Assembly: GCA_000310025.1 (NCBI GenBank) | Contig: FN649736.1 | Location: 399,008 to 453,099 of the forward strand | Length of the DNA: 54,092 nt | Direction: 5' to 3' | Origin: Ectocarpus siliculosus | Lineage: Eukaryota; Sar; Phaeophyceae; Ectocarpales; Ectocarpaceae | Shown here: positions 36,623 to 46,679 of the stretch, piece after piece | How the letters are laid out: each line of letters begins with the position of its first letter | Numbering within the stretch: the first letter of the stretch is position 1 | The notes under the pieces: generated by a model | The model's database searches: none | What the model saw: only the letters and a program-made list of their open reading frames with translations | What the model was told of the DNA's origin: nothing | Made by a program: the position numbers and the translations under genes

Positions 36623-39600
36623 GTCTCTCTGTCTCTGTCTCTGTCTCTGTCTCTCTCTCTTTCTCTCTCTCTCGTGCTGCACGTGGCCAATAGCCACTTC
36701 AAGATGGAGCCCGGGAGCGAACTGAAGCAGCCGATCCCTACCGTAAGTACAGCTCAGTCGCCTAGCGTCTCGTGTGCCACATAAGCTTGCAGTGTCACGC
36801 ACGCCTCCTGGCTGTGAGTTGTGAGTTCGAGCGCCGTGGGCCTCTGTTTCCGGGGGGGGGGGGGGGAGGGGGTTTTTAACCCTAACAACTGCCCCCATTT
36901 TAGCGAAACGGGAAAAGCGGGATGTAAAACCACTGAAGCTGTTGAAAAATCCTCCCCTTTTTAAAAAGGGGAAAAAATCTTAAGGGATTTTCCCCAGCCC
37001 GGGGTTTCCTATAATTTTACGGAGAAGCTTTTTTTTTCCCACTGTATGAAGGGGGAAAAAATTTAAGGAAAAACCAGCGTTTTTCTTTCAGGGGGGACGG
37101 GTCCCCCCATGCCCTGTCCCGGTTTTCCTCCNNNNNNNNNNNNNNNNNNNNNNNNNNNNNNNNNNNNNNNNNNNNNNNNNNNNNNNNNNNNNNNNNNNNN
37201 NNNNNNNNNNNNNNNNNNNNNNNNNNNNNNNAAAAGGAGGGGGTGTTTTTTCTTTAAGAAGGGCGGCCGGGGAAGCCACCTTAAAAATTTTTTTTTCAGC
37301 AAAGGGTGGTTTTTGGGGGGAAATTTCCGGGTTTGAAAAGAACTTTCACCTTCCCTTGGTTAAAAAAAAGGCACACAGTGTATGTTCCAGGGAGGAGGGA
37401 ACCCGGAAATGGGGTACCAGGTTTCAAACCCTTTGGGGGTTCCCCATGGGGGTTTGTTTGGATTTTTCTCTTCCTTCTTTTTTCTCTTTTTTTCTCTTTC
37501 TCTCTCTCTCTCTCTCGGTCTTTCGGTCTTTCGGTTTCGGTTTCGGTTTCGGTCTTTTTTTTTTTTTTTTTCTCTGGGGCGGCAGGGGCCCAATAGCCAT
37601 TTCAAGAGGGACCCGGGGAGGAAATTAAAGCACCCGTTCCCTCCGGAAAGTACAGTTCAGTCCCCAAGCTTTTGGTGTCCCACATAAGTTTGCAGTTTTC
37701 ACCCACCCCTCCGGGTTGGGATTTGGGATTTGGAGCCCCGGGGCCTTTTTTTTCGGGGGGGGGGGGGGGGAGGTGCTTTGGACCCGTAGCAGCTGCACCG
37801 ATTTGAGCGACACGGTAGACGCGGTATGTAACACGACTGACGCTGTTGAGATATCGTCCACTTTTAGAGACGGGGAAGAACTCTGAAGGTATCTACGCAA
37901 GCCCGTGGTTACGTATAATTGTACGGAGATGCTTTTTATTACCAGCTGTATGAAGGCGGACAGAGTTAACGGAAGACCGAGCGTTTTCATTCGAGGGCGG
38001 ACGGCTCACGCGATGCCATGTCCAGGTTTCCCTCCACAAGTATAACAAGTAGGATGCGCAAGTGTGTGAGGCTCAGCGGGGCACCGTGATCTCGACGACG
38101 CTGACCTTCCCCCTCTTCGTTTTTGCCCGTCCCGCTACGATGCAATGCCGCTCCTCTGCTTGTCGTACTGTGCTGCAGAATATGAACGGGTTCCTGTATA
38201 TTCTTGAGGGCAAGGCTGCGGTCGGGCCCGGCAGAGAGGAAAAGGATCAGATTCAAGCCCACAACACGGTCACCCTCACCAAGGTGCAGCAGTTTTTTGG
38301 CGCAGAAAGAGAAGATGGGTGCTTGTGTCTGTCTGGGCTGTTGTTGTTGTTGTTGTTGTAGCGGTTGTTGTTGTAGCTGCTGCTGTTGTTCCTGTTACTG
38401 CTGCTGCTGCTGGTACTGCTGATGTTGACGTCGTGTCTGCTTTCGTTATTGAATGGTGATGTTTGTTGTTGTTTCAGTCATGTTCAGGCTCTCGCAGCGG
38501 TTCCTCCACAGTCTATTCTCACCCAATCACCCACGAAGCCAACCACAAACAAGGTAGGATCCACGAGGGACAATCCCATCAGTGTCTGTTGTCATCGCGT
38601 ACCCCCGAAGCCTTTATATGGTCCCTGAACAGGGGACGGGAGCTCACGGTGTGCAACGAGCGCGCGTTGAATGCCCGACATGTTTGAGCACTCGACGGAA
38701 GCGCGCGGCAGGGTCGAGGCTCGATTATTATTATTTTGTTTTGTACACGGGAGGGACCCAGGGGGGGGGTGCAAGCTCGTTCGGCGGGGAGGCGCCGAAC
38801 GAAATTGCCCGACTACGGTACCGAGATCTGAGGCATCTTTCCGGAGATCGGTCCCCAAGTTTACGCACGCATGTGGGAAAAGCCATCGACCTGCTGACTG
38901 TTTGTTGTCTGTCCTCATATCCCGAAAAAAAAACGATCGGCGTTTTTTGTCTGTTTCCATGCTTGCTTGGGGCAGGGGGGCTCCGGCGTGCTGGTGAAGA
39001 CGTTCGACTCCTCGGCCGACTTTGTCCTGGTCTGCGGGGAGCCCACCAACGAACCGGTCGTGCAGCATGGGCCCTTCGTCATGAACACTCGCCAGGTCAG
39101 GACGTGTGGTCGTAGGCTCACGGTGCTGTTGTTGGTATCGGTGGTTCTTCTAGCTTTGATCGTCGCCCAATGTAAAACCATCGTGGTGTCTATCAGGGGG
39201 CTCTCGCGTAGTACAGCAGTAGCCATGTAGCCTCGATCGTGCAAATGAAATAAGTTACTGTGGTGCTCACATGTTTTTCTTCAAACTATTTCGGCGGTTA
39301 CTTGATTTGTCATGTATGTTGGCCTATTTTTAATGTATGATATACCTCTTTTGGGCATTCGTCAGTCTGTGAGCACGCATGGCGTCCTCATCCCATGTTT
39401 GACCGGTACGGGTTTTTGAAGGTACAGTACTGAGCAGGGGACCGGGACGGTTGGTTGTGTGCAGACACACATAACGAGGCGTACGTGGGCGGCATTGGCA
39501 ATCTGCTGACGCATGTACTATGTCGTACGCTGTTTCAGTCATTTGTGTCTGCAGGGTTGCCTGTCCACGTTGGAGTGGGGTGGGTGGGCATCAATGGCGA

Positions 39601-40004
39601 TGGTCTCTTCTCCTCGTCCAAATGACGCAAACACCCCTTACACTTAGCAAATTGCGTGTCAAATGCACCCATTGTTACTCCCGAACGGAAGCGATTAAGG
39701 CTGTTGTGCGTGTCGTGTGACTAGCCCCCCGAAGCATTCGCGGATACTCAATCGATCCGCAACTCCAAGGCAGACGCAATCAGTGCATGGTGAAGTCTTG
39801 ATTTGAATCATCCATCCGCAGCATCCAGACATACGCAGTCAATCCCCCTTTTCTTGGCTTGGTGTGTGTGTGTGCGGTGGTGTGAAACAGGAGATCCAGG
39901 AAGCGATGCTAGACTACCAGAGCAGCAGCAACGGCTTCGAGAATGCGTCCAAGTGGTACTCTGAGATCGGGCTTCCCATGACACACGCCGACCGGCGCCG
40001 CTGA
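32200..40004 (+). CDS. PIR: Pirin (cupin), 10 exons, with a possible plastid-targeting leader
   Basis: Exons: 32200-32460, 33539-33687, 34412-34477, 34833-34872, 35412-35522, 35947-36065, 36694-36742, 38179-38283, 38976-39095 and 39891-40004; all phases agree, 377 residues. From residue 74 it aligns along the whole pirin family: ARVRRSIGGVALRNFDPFLM, FPDHPHRGFETVTYML, LQWMTA, GIVHAEMP, LQLWVNL, VQTRTPTHY, EPVVQHGPFVMNT and NGFENASKWYSEIG. Metal ligands His134, His136, His178 and Glu180 are present. Pirins bind Fe and act as redox co-regulators or quercetinases. The start is a choice: the frame is open upstream of MSSEGEF (32419) to an ATG at 32200, right after a TGA, adding MPLRIGVLFLALPARAFHKQ and a Ser/Ala-rich stretch. 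Starting at 32419 gives 304 residues, close to human pirin. Exon 7 is falsely repeated beyond gap 2. Confidence 0.95.
32338..32364. repeat. (GCA)9 microsatellite encoding polyalanine in the pirin leader
   Basis: Nine GCA codons in frame with pirin, giving nine Ala residues at positions 47-55 of the extended protein. If the 32419 start is used, the tract is 5' UTR. Confidence 0.93.
33186..33545. repeat. About five tandem units of 65-75 bp in pirin intron 1, ending on exon 2
   Basis: Units follow the pattern CACTCGTATTGTCTACACCC, ACRCGCTGGTCCATCCAA, TTGTCCTGTTCCCTCATAC, ACATATGCG. The last unit runs CGCTGGCGCCTTTAG then GTTGTCCTGTCCC, that is, the functional 3' splice site and the first codons of exon 2 (33539). 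The earlier units carry exon-like copies (ATTGTCCTGTTGC, GTTGTCCGGTTCC). Confidence 0.88.
34364..34389. repeat. (CTG)n tract 23 bp before pirin exon 3
   Basis: About eight CTG units in the polypyrimidine region upstream of the 34412 acceptor. Confidence 0.9.
35634..35702. repeat. CAA/CAG compound microsatellite in pirin intron 5
   Basis: Alternating ACA and CAGCAA units, about 69 bases, purine-rich on the plus strand. Confidence 0.93.
36154..36200. repeat. (GA)n microsatellite in pirin intron 6
   Basis: Uninterrupted GA repeat of about 47 bases, 90 bases downstream of exon 6. Confidence 0.97.
36560..36673. repeat. CT-rich polypyrimidine tract upstream of pirin exon 7
   Basis: Mainly (CT)n with TTT and GTCT interruptions; it supplies the polypyrimidine tract for the 36694 acceptor. 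A corrupted second copy lies at about 37460-37575 beyond gap 2 and is an assembly artefact. Confidence 0.95.
37132..37231. other. Assembly gap 2 (100 N) inside pirin intron 7
   Basis: Exactly 100 N. The left flank 36357-37131 and the right flank 37260-38035 are the same sequence, one part good and one part degraded on each side. The gap therefore separates overlapping contigs and does not stand for missing DNA. Confidence 0.99.
37591..37645 (+). pseudogene. Corrupted duplicate of pirin exon 7 (assembly artefact)
   Basis: The sequence after CCAATAG at about 37590 repeats exon 7 (36694-36742) with many substitutions and homopolymer changes, then a damaged donor. It sits in the low-quality end of the right-hand contig. 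It should be excluded from any gene model. Confidence 0.85.
38338..38422. repeat. TTG/CTG trinucleotide-rich tract in pirin intron 8
   Basis: Mixed TTG, CTG and GTA units over about 85 bases starting about 55 bases after exon 8. Confidence 0.9.
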
Positions 40005-41966
40005 GAGCTTGGATGACAATCGGCCGTTGATAGTTTTTGTCCGAGTGGGCTCTATTGATTTGGCCGTTCCGTCGATGTAATTCGGACAGAGAAGAAGTAT
40101 TGTAGCCCACTTCTTCTGTTGTCTTTGTTGTCATGACGTGGGCGCACATGGGTTGTGAAACAGCGCATCACGTTGTGTCTCGTGTATTTCTGTTGTAGCA
40201 TAGAGAGAGTGCAGCTGGGGCCCGCACTCAAGAAAAACATGAAATATGTTCCGAAAAAGAACGTTGGATTGCCACGAGAGATGAGAACACTTGGCTACAG
40301 CTTTCGCGAAAATTTGAGCACCTAGACTATTTCTCACGGAATACCGCTGTAGACTACAGCAATAGTAGTGCGTTTTTTCGGGCCCGTCTTGTCATGTTTC
40401 TCTTTGCCTTTTTTTTCTTCTTTTTTGTTGTTGACGATTTCGTGTTATACTGCTGTAGTTGCCCCGTGTATCGCACACGCCATGTCGCTTTTCCGCGAGA
40501 GCGCGTTGTCACCCTCTCTTCTGTCTTGGTGTGTGTGTGGAGATGTTTGTGTTGCTTGGCAGAGAAGTAGCGCGGATCGCCGCCTCCTGCTCATGTACGA
40601 CGTCAGATATGTAACAGCCGTGGATGTAGTGGTCGCTTCGCAGATGTAGTGACATTACAACATAAGGAGCCTGTAAAAAAGTTGCACCACAGGTTTTGGC
40701 AAGAACGGTTTGCGGCCCCGGCCCGTACCCACCATGCTCGGGGTTGTTGTATTGTGGGAAAATCTTATTTAGTCGCACATAAACAAGCCAGCCGGTCGCC
40801 CCGAGTGTTCAACTGTAGAATTATGTACAGATCGCGGATCGAATCTCTGTCGAGCGCAAGAACCCTATTCCACAATTGTATGCAGTGCTGACTTCGACTA
40901 CATGTACAGACAGGTGGCAATACTTGATAGCGCCGTCTGTAGTAGTTGTACAACAGCAGTGACTAGACACGAAAACGCGGGGATGAAGGAATTATTTGCT
41001 GAAATTCCCTCTGGCTTAAAGAAATTGCAAGCAGTCATGCACTCCAGGAAAGAGAGGTGGTGGACTAGACTTGGTACACATCAGTGTTACTGTTTATACC
41101 TCGACCCCTCTTGGTCTTGTGCGACCCCGGCCGGTTCGTCAAACAAACATGTTCTATGTAGCTTGTCGACAACAGCGGTGTAGTAGGGAGACTGGTCCGA
41201 GTATTCGACGACGCAGCAGATAGAGTGACTATACGGGCACGCACTAAACACCCAGCTGATGCCATGCAATCCTTACTGCTGCTACACCCCGTGTTGAGGA
41301 GAAGCCGATCGTTACGTCGAAGTACGCAGTACTTCGCGGTAGCATAGGATACGTATACATTTCTACGTGCAAGTGGAGACTTCTGCACGTGTGTCCAGGC
41401 GTACGCGTTTTGTTGCACCAACAAAAATATCTGTGGAAAAAAAATCTGTGGAGCCCTTGTGGTCTGAACCACCAAGACGGGGGCCTACTATTGTAATGTC
41501 CCTACTTCGGATGCCGCAGACTGTCGTAGGCTTGCGCGACGTTGCCTCTGGAGAAAACAGCAACACAAAATGGTGGGTATCATTGTTGTAGGGTGGCGCC
41601 GGCAACGTTAGGACAGTCTCCCCTTGCATGCTGCAACCGGTGCCGAGTTGTGAATCTGGGACCCGCGCTTTCTGTGCGGACCCATTGTTGCAGAACAGAA
41701 TAATAAAAAAGTTGCCTGTGTTCAGGGGTCGTGCCTGCCCTCGCTCGTATCCTCCTCGCCGCGTGCCCTAACTCGCTCACTTCCTGCATTCTGTACCTCC
41801 GACCACTCTCTACCTCTCCCAGGTATTCCCTCCCAGCTCCACTTGCAGAAGATCAGACCGATCACACGTGCCTCCCTTGCATCTTGCCTCGTGTGGTGTA
41901 CACCAGCAGCACACTCCACGCAGCAGGCCAAACAAAACCCCTGCCCTGTGCAACACGCCCTTTCAA
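40005..41966. other. Spacer between pirin and the Kre9-like gene
   Basis: No gene recognised. It includes a pyrimidine-rich stretch near 40385-40440 and a TACTGCTGTA word at 40448. Short open frames on both strands look random. Confidence 0.55.
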
Positions 41967-44900
41967 ATGGCTCATGCTCTGACCAAAATATTGACTGGGG
42001 CTTGGCTGTGGGGAGCGGCCCATGCGGCCGTGACGATCACCGCGCCTTCCGAGGGCCTGCAGGTACTGGCGGGCAGGTGAGAGCGTCGCGCGTTGGTTGG
42101 GTAAGAGCGTCTCTTTCCCAAGCATTGCTGTGTGTGTGTGTGCATGTTTGCCGTTGTTGGAAAATTGAAAATTGTCCAACTCTCCTTGGGCAACTTGGTA
42201 TCATCTTGATCGTCAGCCTATACCTGTAGCACATGTACCTGTTTGGCGTGAGCTCTTCGCATCCCCAAGGGTACCACTATCAACTCTCTTGGTCAGGCTC
42301 GGGCACTGGCGTTGCATCGGCGAGAGCGCCACCACCAGCATCAATTGTCAGTTGCGATCAGAAGAATTACTTGCAAGCATGTATGTGTGTGCCGCGGACC
42401 ACCCCGTAGACTTCCCGCGATCTGATGAGACCTCAAACCTCTTCGTCGATGTTGCGCGCAGGACTTTCACGGTGGAGTGGACGGGCACAAGCGTCCAGAG
42501 AAACGTCGAGATCGACCTCTACTACTGCGGAAGCATGTGCAACAATTCGGTTAGTGTTGGCAGCTATAAAGAGCATCACAACAGACAGACCATGCACGCA
42601 ATCGTATCACTGCACACTTGGCACATTTTTGGGGGTGTTCGGGGTCCTCGCCTCTGCGCTGGTGACGAGCGAACACAAACACACACAATCAGCCCGGATG
42701 TCTTCTCCTAGTGGTATGACATGGCTGTGGTTCGTGTCTTTCAGGCGTGTTCCTTGCTGTTCACCATCCGTCTCGATAGGTTTCTTGATGTGGACTGCGG
42801 ACCTGCGTGTTCTCCTCCCCCTCTTTTTCTTTGTTGTCTTGGCATGCATGTTGTGCCGCATTGAAAAAATAATTTTGGGATCGAGGTTGTTGCTCGGTGT
42901 TTGAACAAAGTAGTCTATCTTCGACGATGTACAAAATACGTGTACAGAAATTCACCGTCAAGCTACACGTTGACTGGCTGGTCATTGTTCTTGCAGCGTG
43001 GTCAAACGTTCTGCATGCCAATGCTAAGGTACTGCTGTTGTCAAGAAACGTATGCAGATATGTAGATGTGGTGTTCAGAGACCCGAACCATGCTGTAGTA
43101 GCCTACTCTGTGTGTACAGTACTGTAGGCCCTCCCGATCGATCATGACAATCACAGATGACTCTGGGCAAGATGTGTACACACGTACGTACACACGATGC
43201 ATCACCCACGCGACTTTTCCAGGTGCTTATATTTTCAACGATTATCTCCTGATACGACCACCACCCGTTGGCGACTGTATTTGATCTGAACCGAGCGCAC
43301 GGAGTGCGCGTGGCATGAACGAACTGTTCGGCGGGCGAAATCCCGCACCCAAGGAATCTACGTGCACAATCACCTATCCTGTCGGAGAAGCTTGTGTCTG
43401 CAAGCCGGTGTCCCAAGAATGACCGCTGCATCCTCCCTACACTTCGTGTTGTACTGTACTGTAGTCTACTGGTCTGGTACCTCACATTGCATGTCTAGAC
43501 TGCTATACTATAGTCTATCCTCAAGATATAGTCTAGTATTTTTTTTTTTTGTCTTCACTTCAAATCAGCGCTCACAGCACTAATGCCGTTTGCTCCAACC
43601 CGTGGTCACACAGAAGAGCCCCTCTCTACCCTCCCCTCCTGCGGTACTTTGCCTTCGATTTTTAATGAGAGAAGAGTTCAGCACTCTCTTCCCTCTGTGT
43701 ACACACGAACTAGCGCTATCCACTAGGCCAGAAGCGGAAGCGAGAGAAAAACTCACTTTGCAAGAAAAGCTCGCTTGCGCCAGGATTCGAACCCCTGACC
43801 TGACCTCTAGAAGGTTTTGAGGATACCAACTCGACCACCGGGGCGACCGGAATTAGTCAATGATAAACATATAAATGCAGAAGTATACAGTAGGTAGACT
43901 TGTACTGCTGCTGTGATAGCCTTCGTGTAAAACTAATCCGTGTTTGCACGAAATAGCATCGTTCCGGCTGCGCTGCAACCTAAATTGCTCGCCATGAACG
44001 CGTCCAGCAGACGAGTTGATCCCTCCCTGGCGCGGGCAGGGCAACGAACGATGGTTCAAGGGGTTCGGACGTAGAATTAGATGCCTCGAAAAGGCACTTG
44101 TTCGGGAGTGGGACGGTGCGGTTGATATCACCTACAATACATGTCTATGCGTAGTTGTTGCAAACTGAACTGACACATGGTGACATTGCCTGACGTTCTA
44201 CGGCCCTTTGCTCAGGATTTCTGTGGTGACTGGGTGGCCGCGCTCTGCGACTACGGCGCCAACGGCGACAGCGGCTGCTCGCCGCGGCAACAGGAGGAGG
44301 AAGCCGTCACCGGTGGCAGCGAGTTGGACGTCGTACTACCCGAGCCTCACTTCGGCTATAGCGAAGACAGCAGCCAGTACAAGGTGCGCGTGAGGTCATC
44401 GGCGGACCTCGCCAACGTCGGCTGCTCCGACGCCTTCACCCTCCTCCCATCGGCAGAGGCACCGCACCCGGGACAGCAGGGAGAGGGTGGGCCGTTCCTG
44501 GAAGTATTTTCTCCGCAGGACAACGACGGTGCGATTGCGGGCGAGGATTACACCGTTGAGGTGAGTAAGAGGCACTGTTGCTCTTTCGGGGGGGGCAGTC
44601 ATGGTTCTGGGGGGGGGCGAGATGATACCACAAGATGGTGTTGATCGAGGAGGCGAGGGGAAGGGGAGGGGGAGGAGACTGACTTAACCGTATGTGCTTT
44701 CCTTCCTCCACAAGGGCCATAAATTTCATCCTTGGAATACTTGGTCATCCATCTGATCACCGTACTCACCACCATTTTGCCTTGCTTCTCTCGTTGACGT
44801 GACAACGACAGTTTGCCTACGACAACGGCCTCGGCTCGTCCACCGACCGTTTCAAGATCGACCTCTACCGTGCGGACGTCGGCGAGGGCGACTGCGGCAA

Positions 44901-46679
44901 GTGGATCACGTCCATCTGCGACAAGCATGAGATCGGATGCAAAGACTCAAGTGAGCAAGAAGTACAGACTACATTCGTAGAACTTTACGGTAGTAGTGTC
45001 CAATATCCTTGCCATCGTGCCACCGGGCAATGCAGGAACCTTGTTTTTGCTCCCTCGTGCTTAGCTATGTATATCAGCCTCGCAGCACACTCTGACGTTC
45101 CTTCTGAGCAATCATGACAATGTTATTTTTCTGCCCCCCAGGGTTTGAGTGTTTCCACAGCAATAATGTAAACACCGATGCATCCTATGCCGTCCAGAAC
45201 GTCAATTCTCATCCTGCTTATTTATCACTCGGGCTTTCTACCCCCCCTCTCATATTTGTTACGACCAGCAAAACACCGTTGCTGCTGTCAGCACTCGAAA
45301 CACCTTGCTGACCTCTACTTTGAATCCCCTCTCCCCTCCCCTTCAAAGGTAGAGAAACGAGTTTCCATGCTGGCCACAAGCTAATCCCCAGCAAGTTACA
45401 AAACAGCGAACTCGAAACACCTACTGTAGAGCGAGCCCTGTCACTCACAATGAAGCAGAACACAACGTTCAAAGACAAAGAGTAGCTTAGATTAGAACAG
45501 GAGAAACCACCGTTGAACTATGAAGGCTTGCTTTTGTCAACAAGAAGAACGACGGTGAAGCAGAAGCGCCGAATCATTTACAAAGGAAGCCGGTGAGGCG
45601 TATTCCTGGTTGTTTCCTTTTTGTTCTTGCTACATTTCTCCCCATAGCCATGCCTCGAATTGCTACCCACCAGACAAAGCTCGATCCCGCGTTCGGCGGC
45701 CTCTTCTGCTGTTCACGCTACTCCTACTCCCTCTACTCGTGCCACGGTTTGCGTTCGTCGTCATTGCTTTCATAGCAAACAACTGTAATCCAGCAACGAA
45801 TCTTTTCTTTCCATGTCGCGGGCGTCGTGATGTGCAGAACACGTCATCCCATGAGAAGCTCCTACCTTTACCGAGACTCGCTCCTTGTTCCGCCGACTGG
45901 AAGCCAACAGGGATCACTTTCAATATACGAAGTAAAGGTTCATCTTCTGGCATTTCGAAATTATTGCACCCTCAAGCTCTTACCCACCAATCCCCCCCTG
46001 CGCGGCCCAGACCAAGAAGCTCTGCTGGAGGAAGGCTCGCTCAGCACCTCTCTGGGAATTCACAATTTGTCTCTACGTTTCGTGCATCCCTCCTTCCGTT
46101 TCCCACCTCAACGCCTGCTGTTGCATCTTTTCCGCTTCGCCGTGCCGGTGGCCGCATCGCGAAGAGGGCGACTACGACGTCGAGATCCCCGCGGGCGCCC
46201 CGTCCGGCGCCTACCGCATCCGCGTTGGCCGCTTCGAGGACGACTCTCTCTTCGCCTGCTCGGGCAGGTTCCACATCATGCATGACTTGTCCGACTACGA
46301 CGAAGACGATGACGACGACAGCGGCAAGACAGCGGACGAAGGAGATTGGGCGTCGTCCTACTCCTTCAGCATGTCGTTCAACGACGGCGATAGCGACGAT
46401 ACTCTTAGCGGTGGCGGCGGCGGCGGCGGCGGCGGTGCCGCTCTGGATGACGACGACTGGTGGATGGCGACTAACCTTGGCGATGACGATGCGCCGCCGC
46501 CGGCGGCCAAGGGCGGGGGCGGCTTGTGGGGCGATGATGACGACGACGAAGAAGAAGACGAAAGACAGGAGAAGGACGGGAGGGAAGAGCACGCTAGCAC
46601 GGGCGGCGGTAGTGGCGACGGGTCCCCTTACTCCTTCTCGTACGACTTTGTTTGGGCAACGGACGACTGGTACAACTAG
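41967..46679 (+). CDS. Secreted protein with two Kre9/KNH-like domains and an acidic tail, 398 aa
   Basis: Exons: 41967-42076, 42462-42549, 44216-44560, 44812-44950 and 46165-46679; phases agree. Residues 1-21 form a signal peptide (MAHALTKILTGAWLWGAAHA). Domain 1 begins VTITAPSEGLQVLAGRTFTV and continues EWTGTSVQRNVEIDLYYC, then YKVRVRSSADL and CSDAFTL. Domain 2 begins LEVFSPQDNDGAIAGEDYTV, then RFKIDLYRA, then YDVEIPAGAPSGAYRIRVGR and CSGRFHI. This is the pattern of the Ser-Thr-rich GPI-anchored (Kre9/KNH) family, linked in fungi to beta-1,6-glucan. The tail, about 140 residues, is Asp/Gly/Ser-rich with a nine-Gly run and ends FSYDFVWATDDWYN, with no GPI-like hydrophobic end, so it is probably soluble and secreted. 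Each domain carries a cysteine insertion (CGDWVAALCD; CGKWITSICD). The exon 5 acceptor (GCGAAG) is the weakest. Confidence 0.82.
43702..43848 (-). repeat. tRNA-related (SINE-like) element with A and B boxes
   Basis: On the minus strand, 43848-43774 reads as a tRNA-like unit: A box TGGTCGAGTTGGT and B box GGTTCGAATCC at normal spacing. The acceptor and T stems do not pair cleanly. A possible seven-base anticodon loop TTCTAGA would place CTA at the anticodon. A second A-box-like stretch (TGGCCTAGTGGATAGCG) follows about 70 bases downstream, so the element may be a tandem or dimeric tRNA-derived SINE. It lies in intron 2 of the Kre9-like gene, antisense to it. Confidence 0.6.

Noticed and set aside
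42993-43029. Possible 32-nt exon in the Kre9-like gene (after TTCTTGCAG)
   Set aside because: It would shift the frame into exon 3; direct splicing of exon 2 to 44216 keeps phase and the domain intact.
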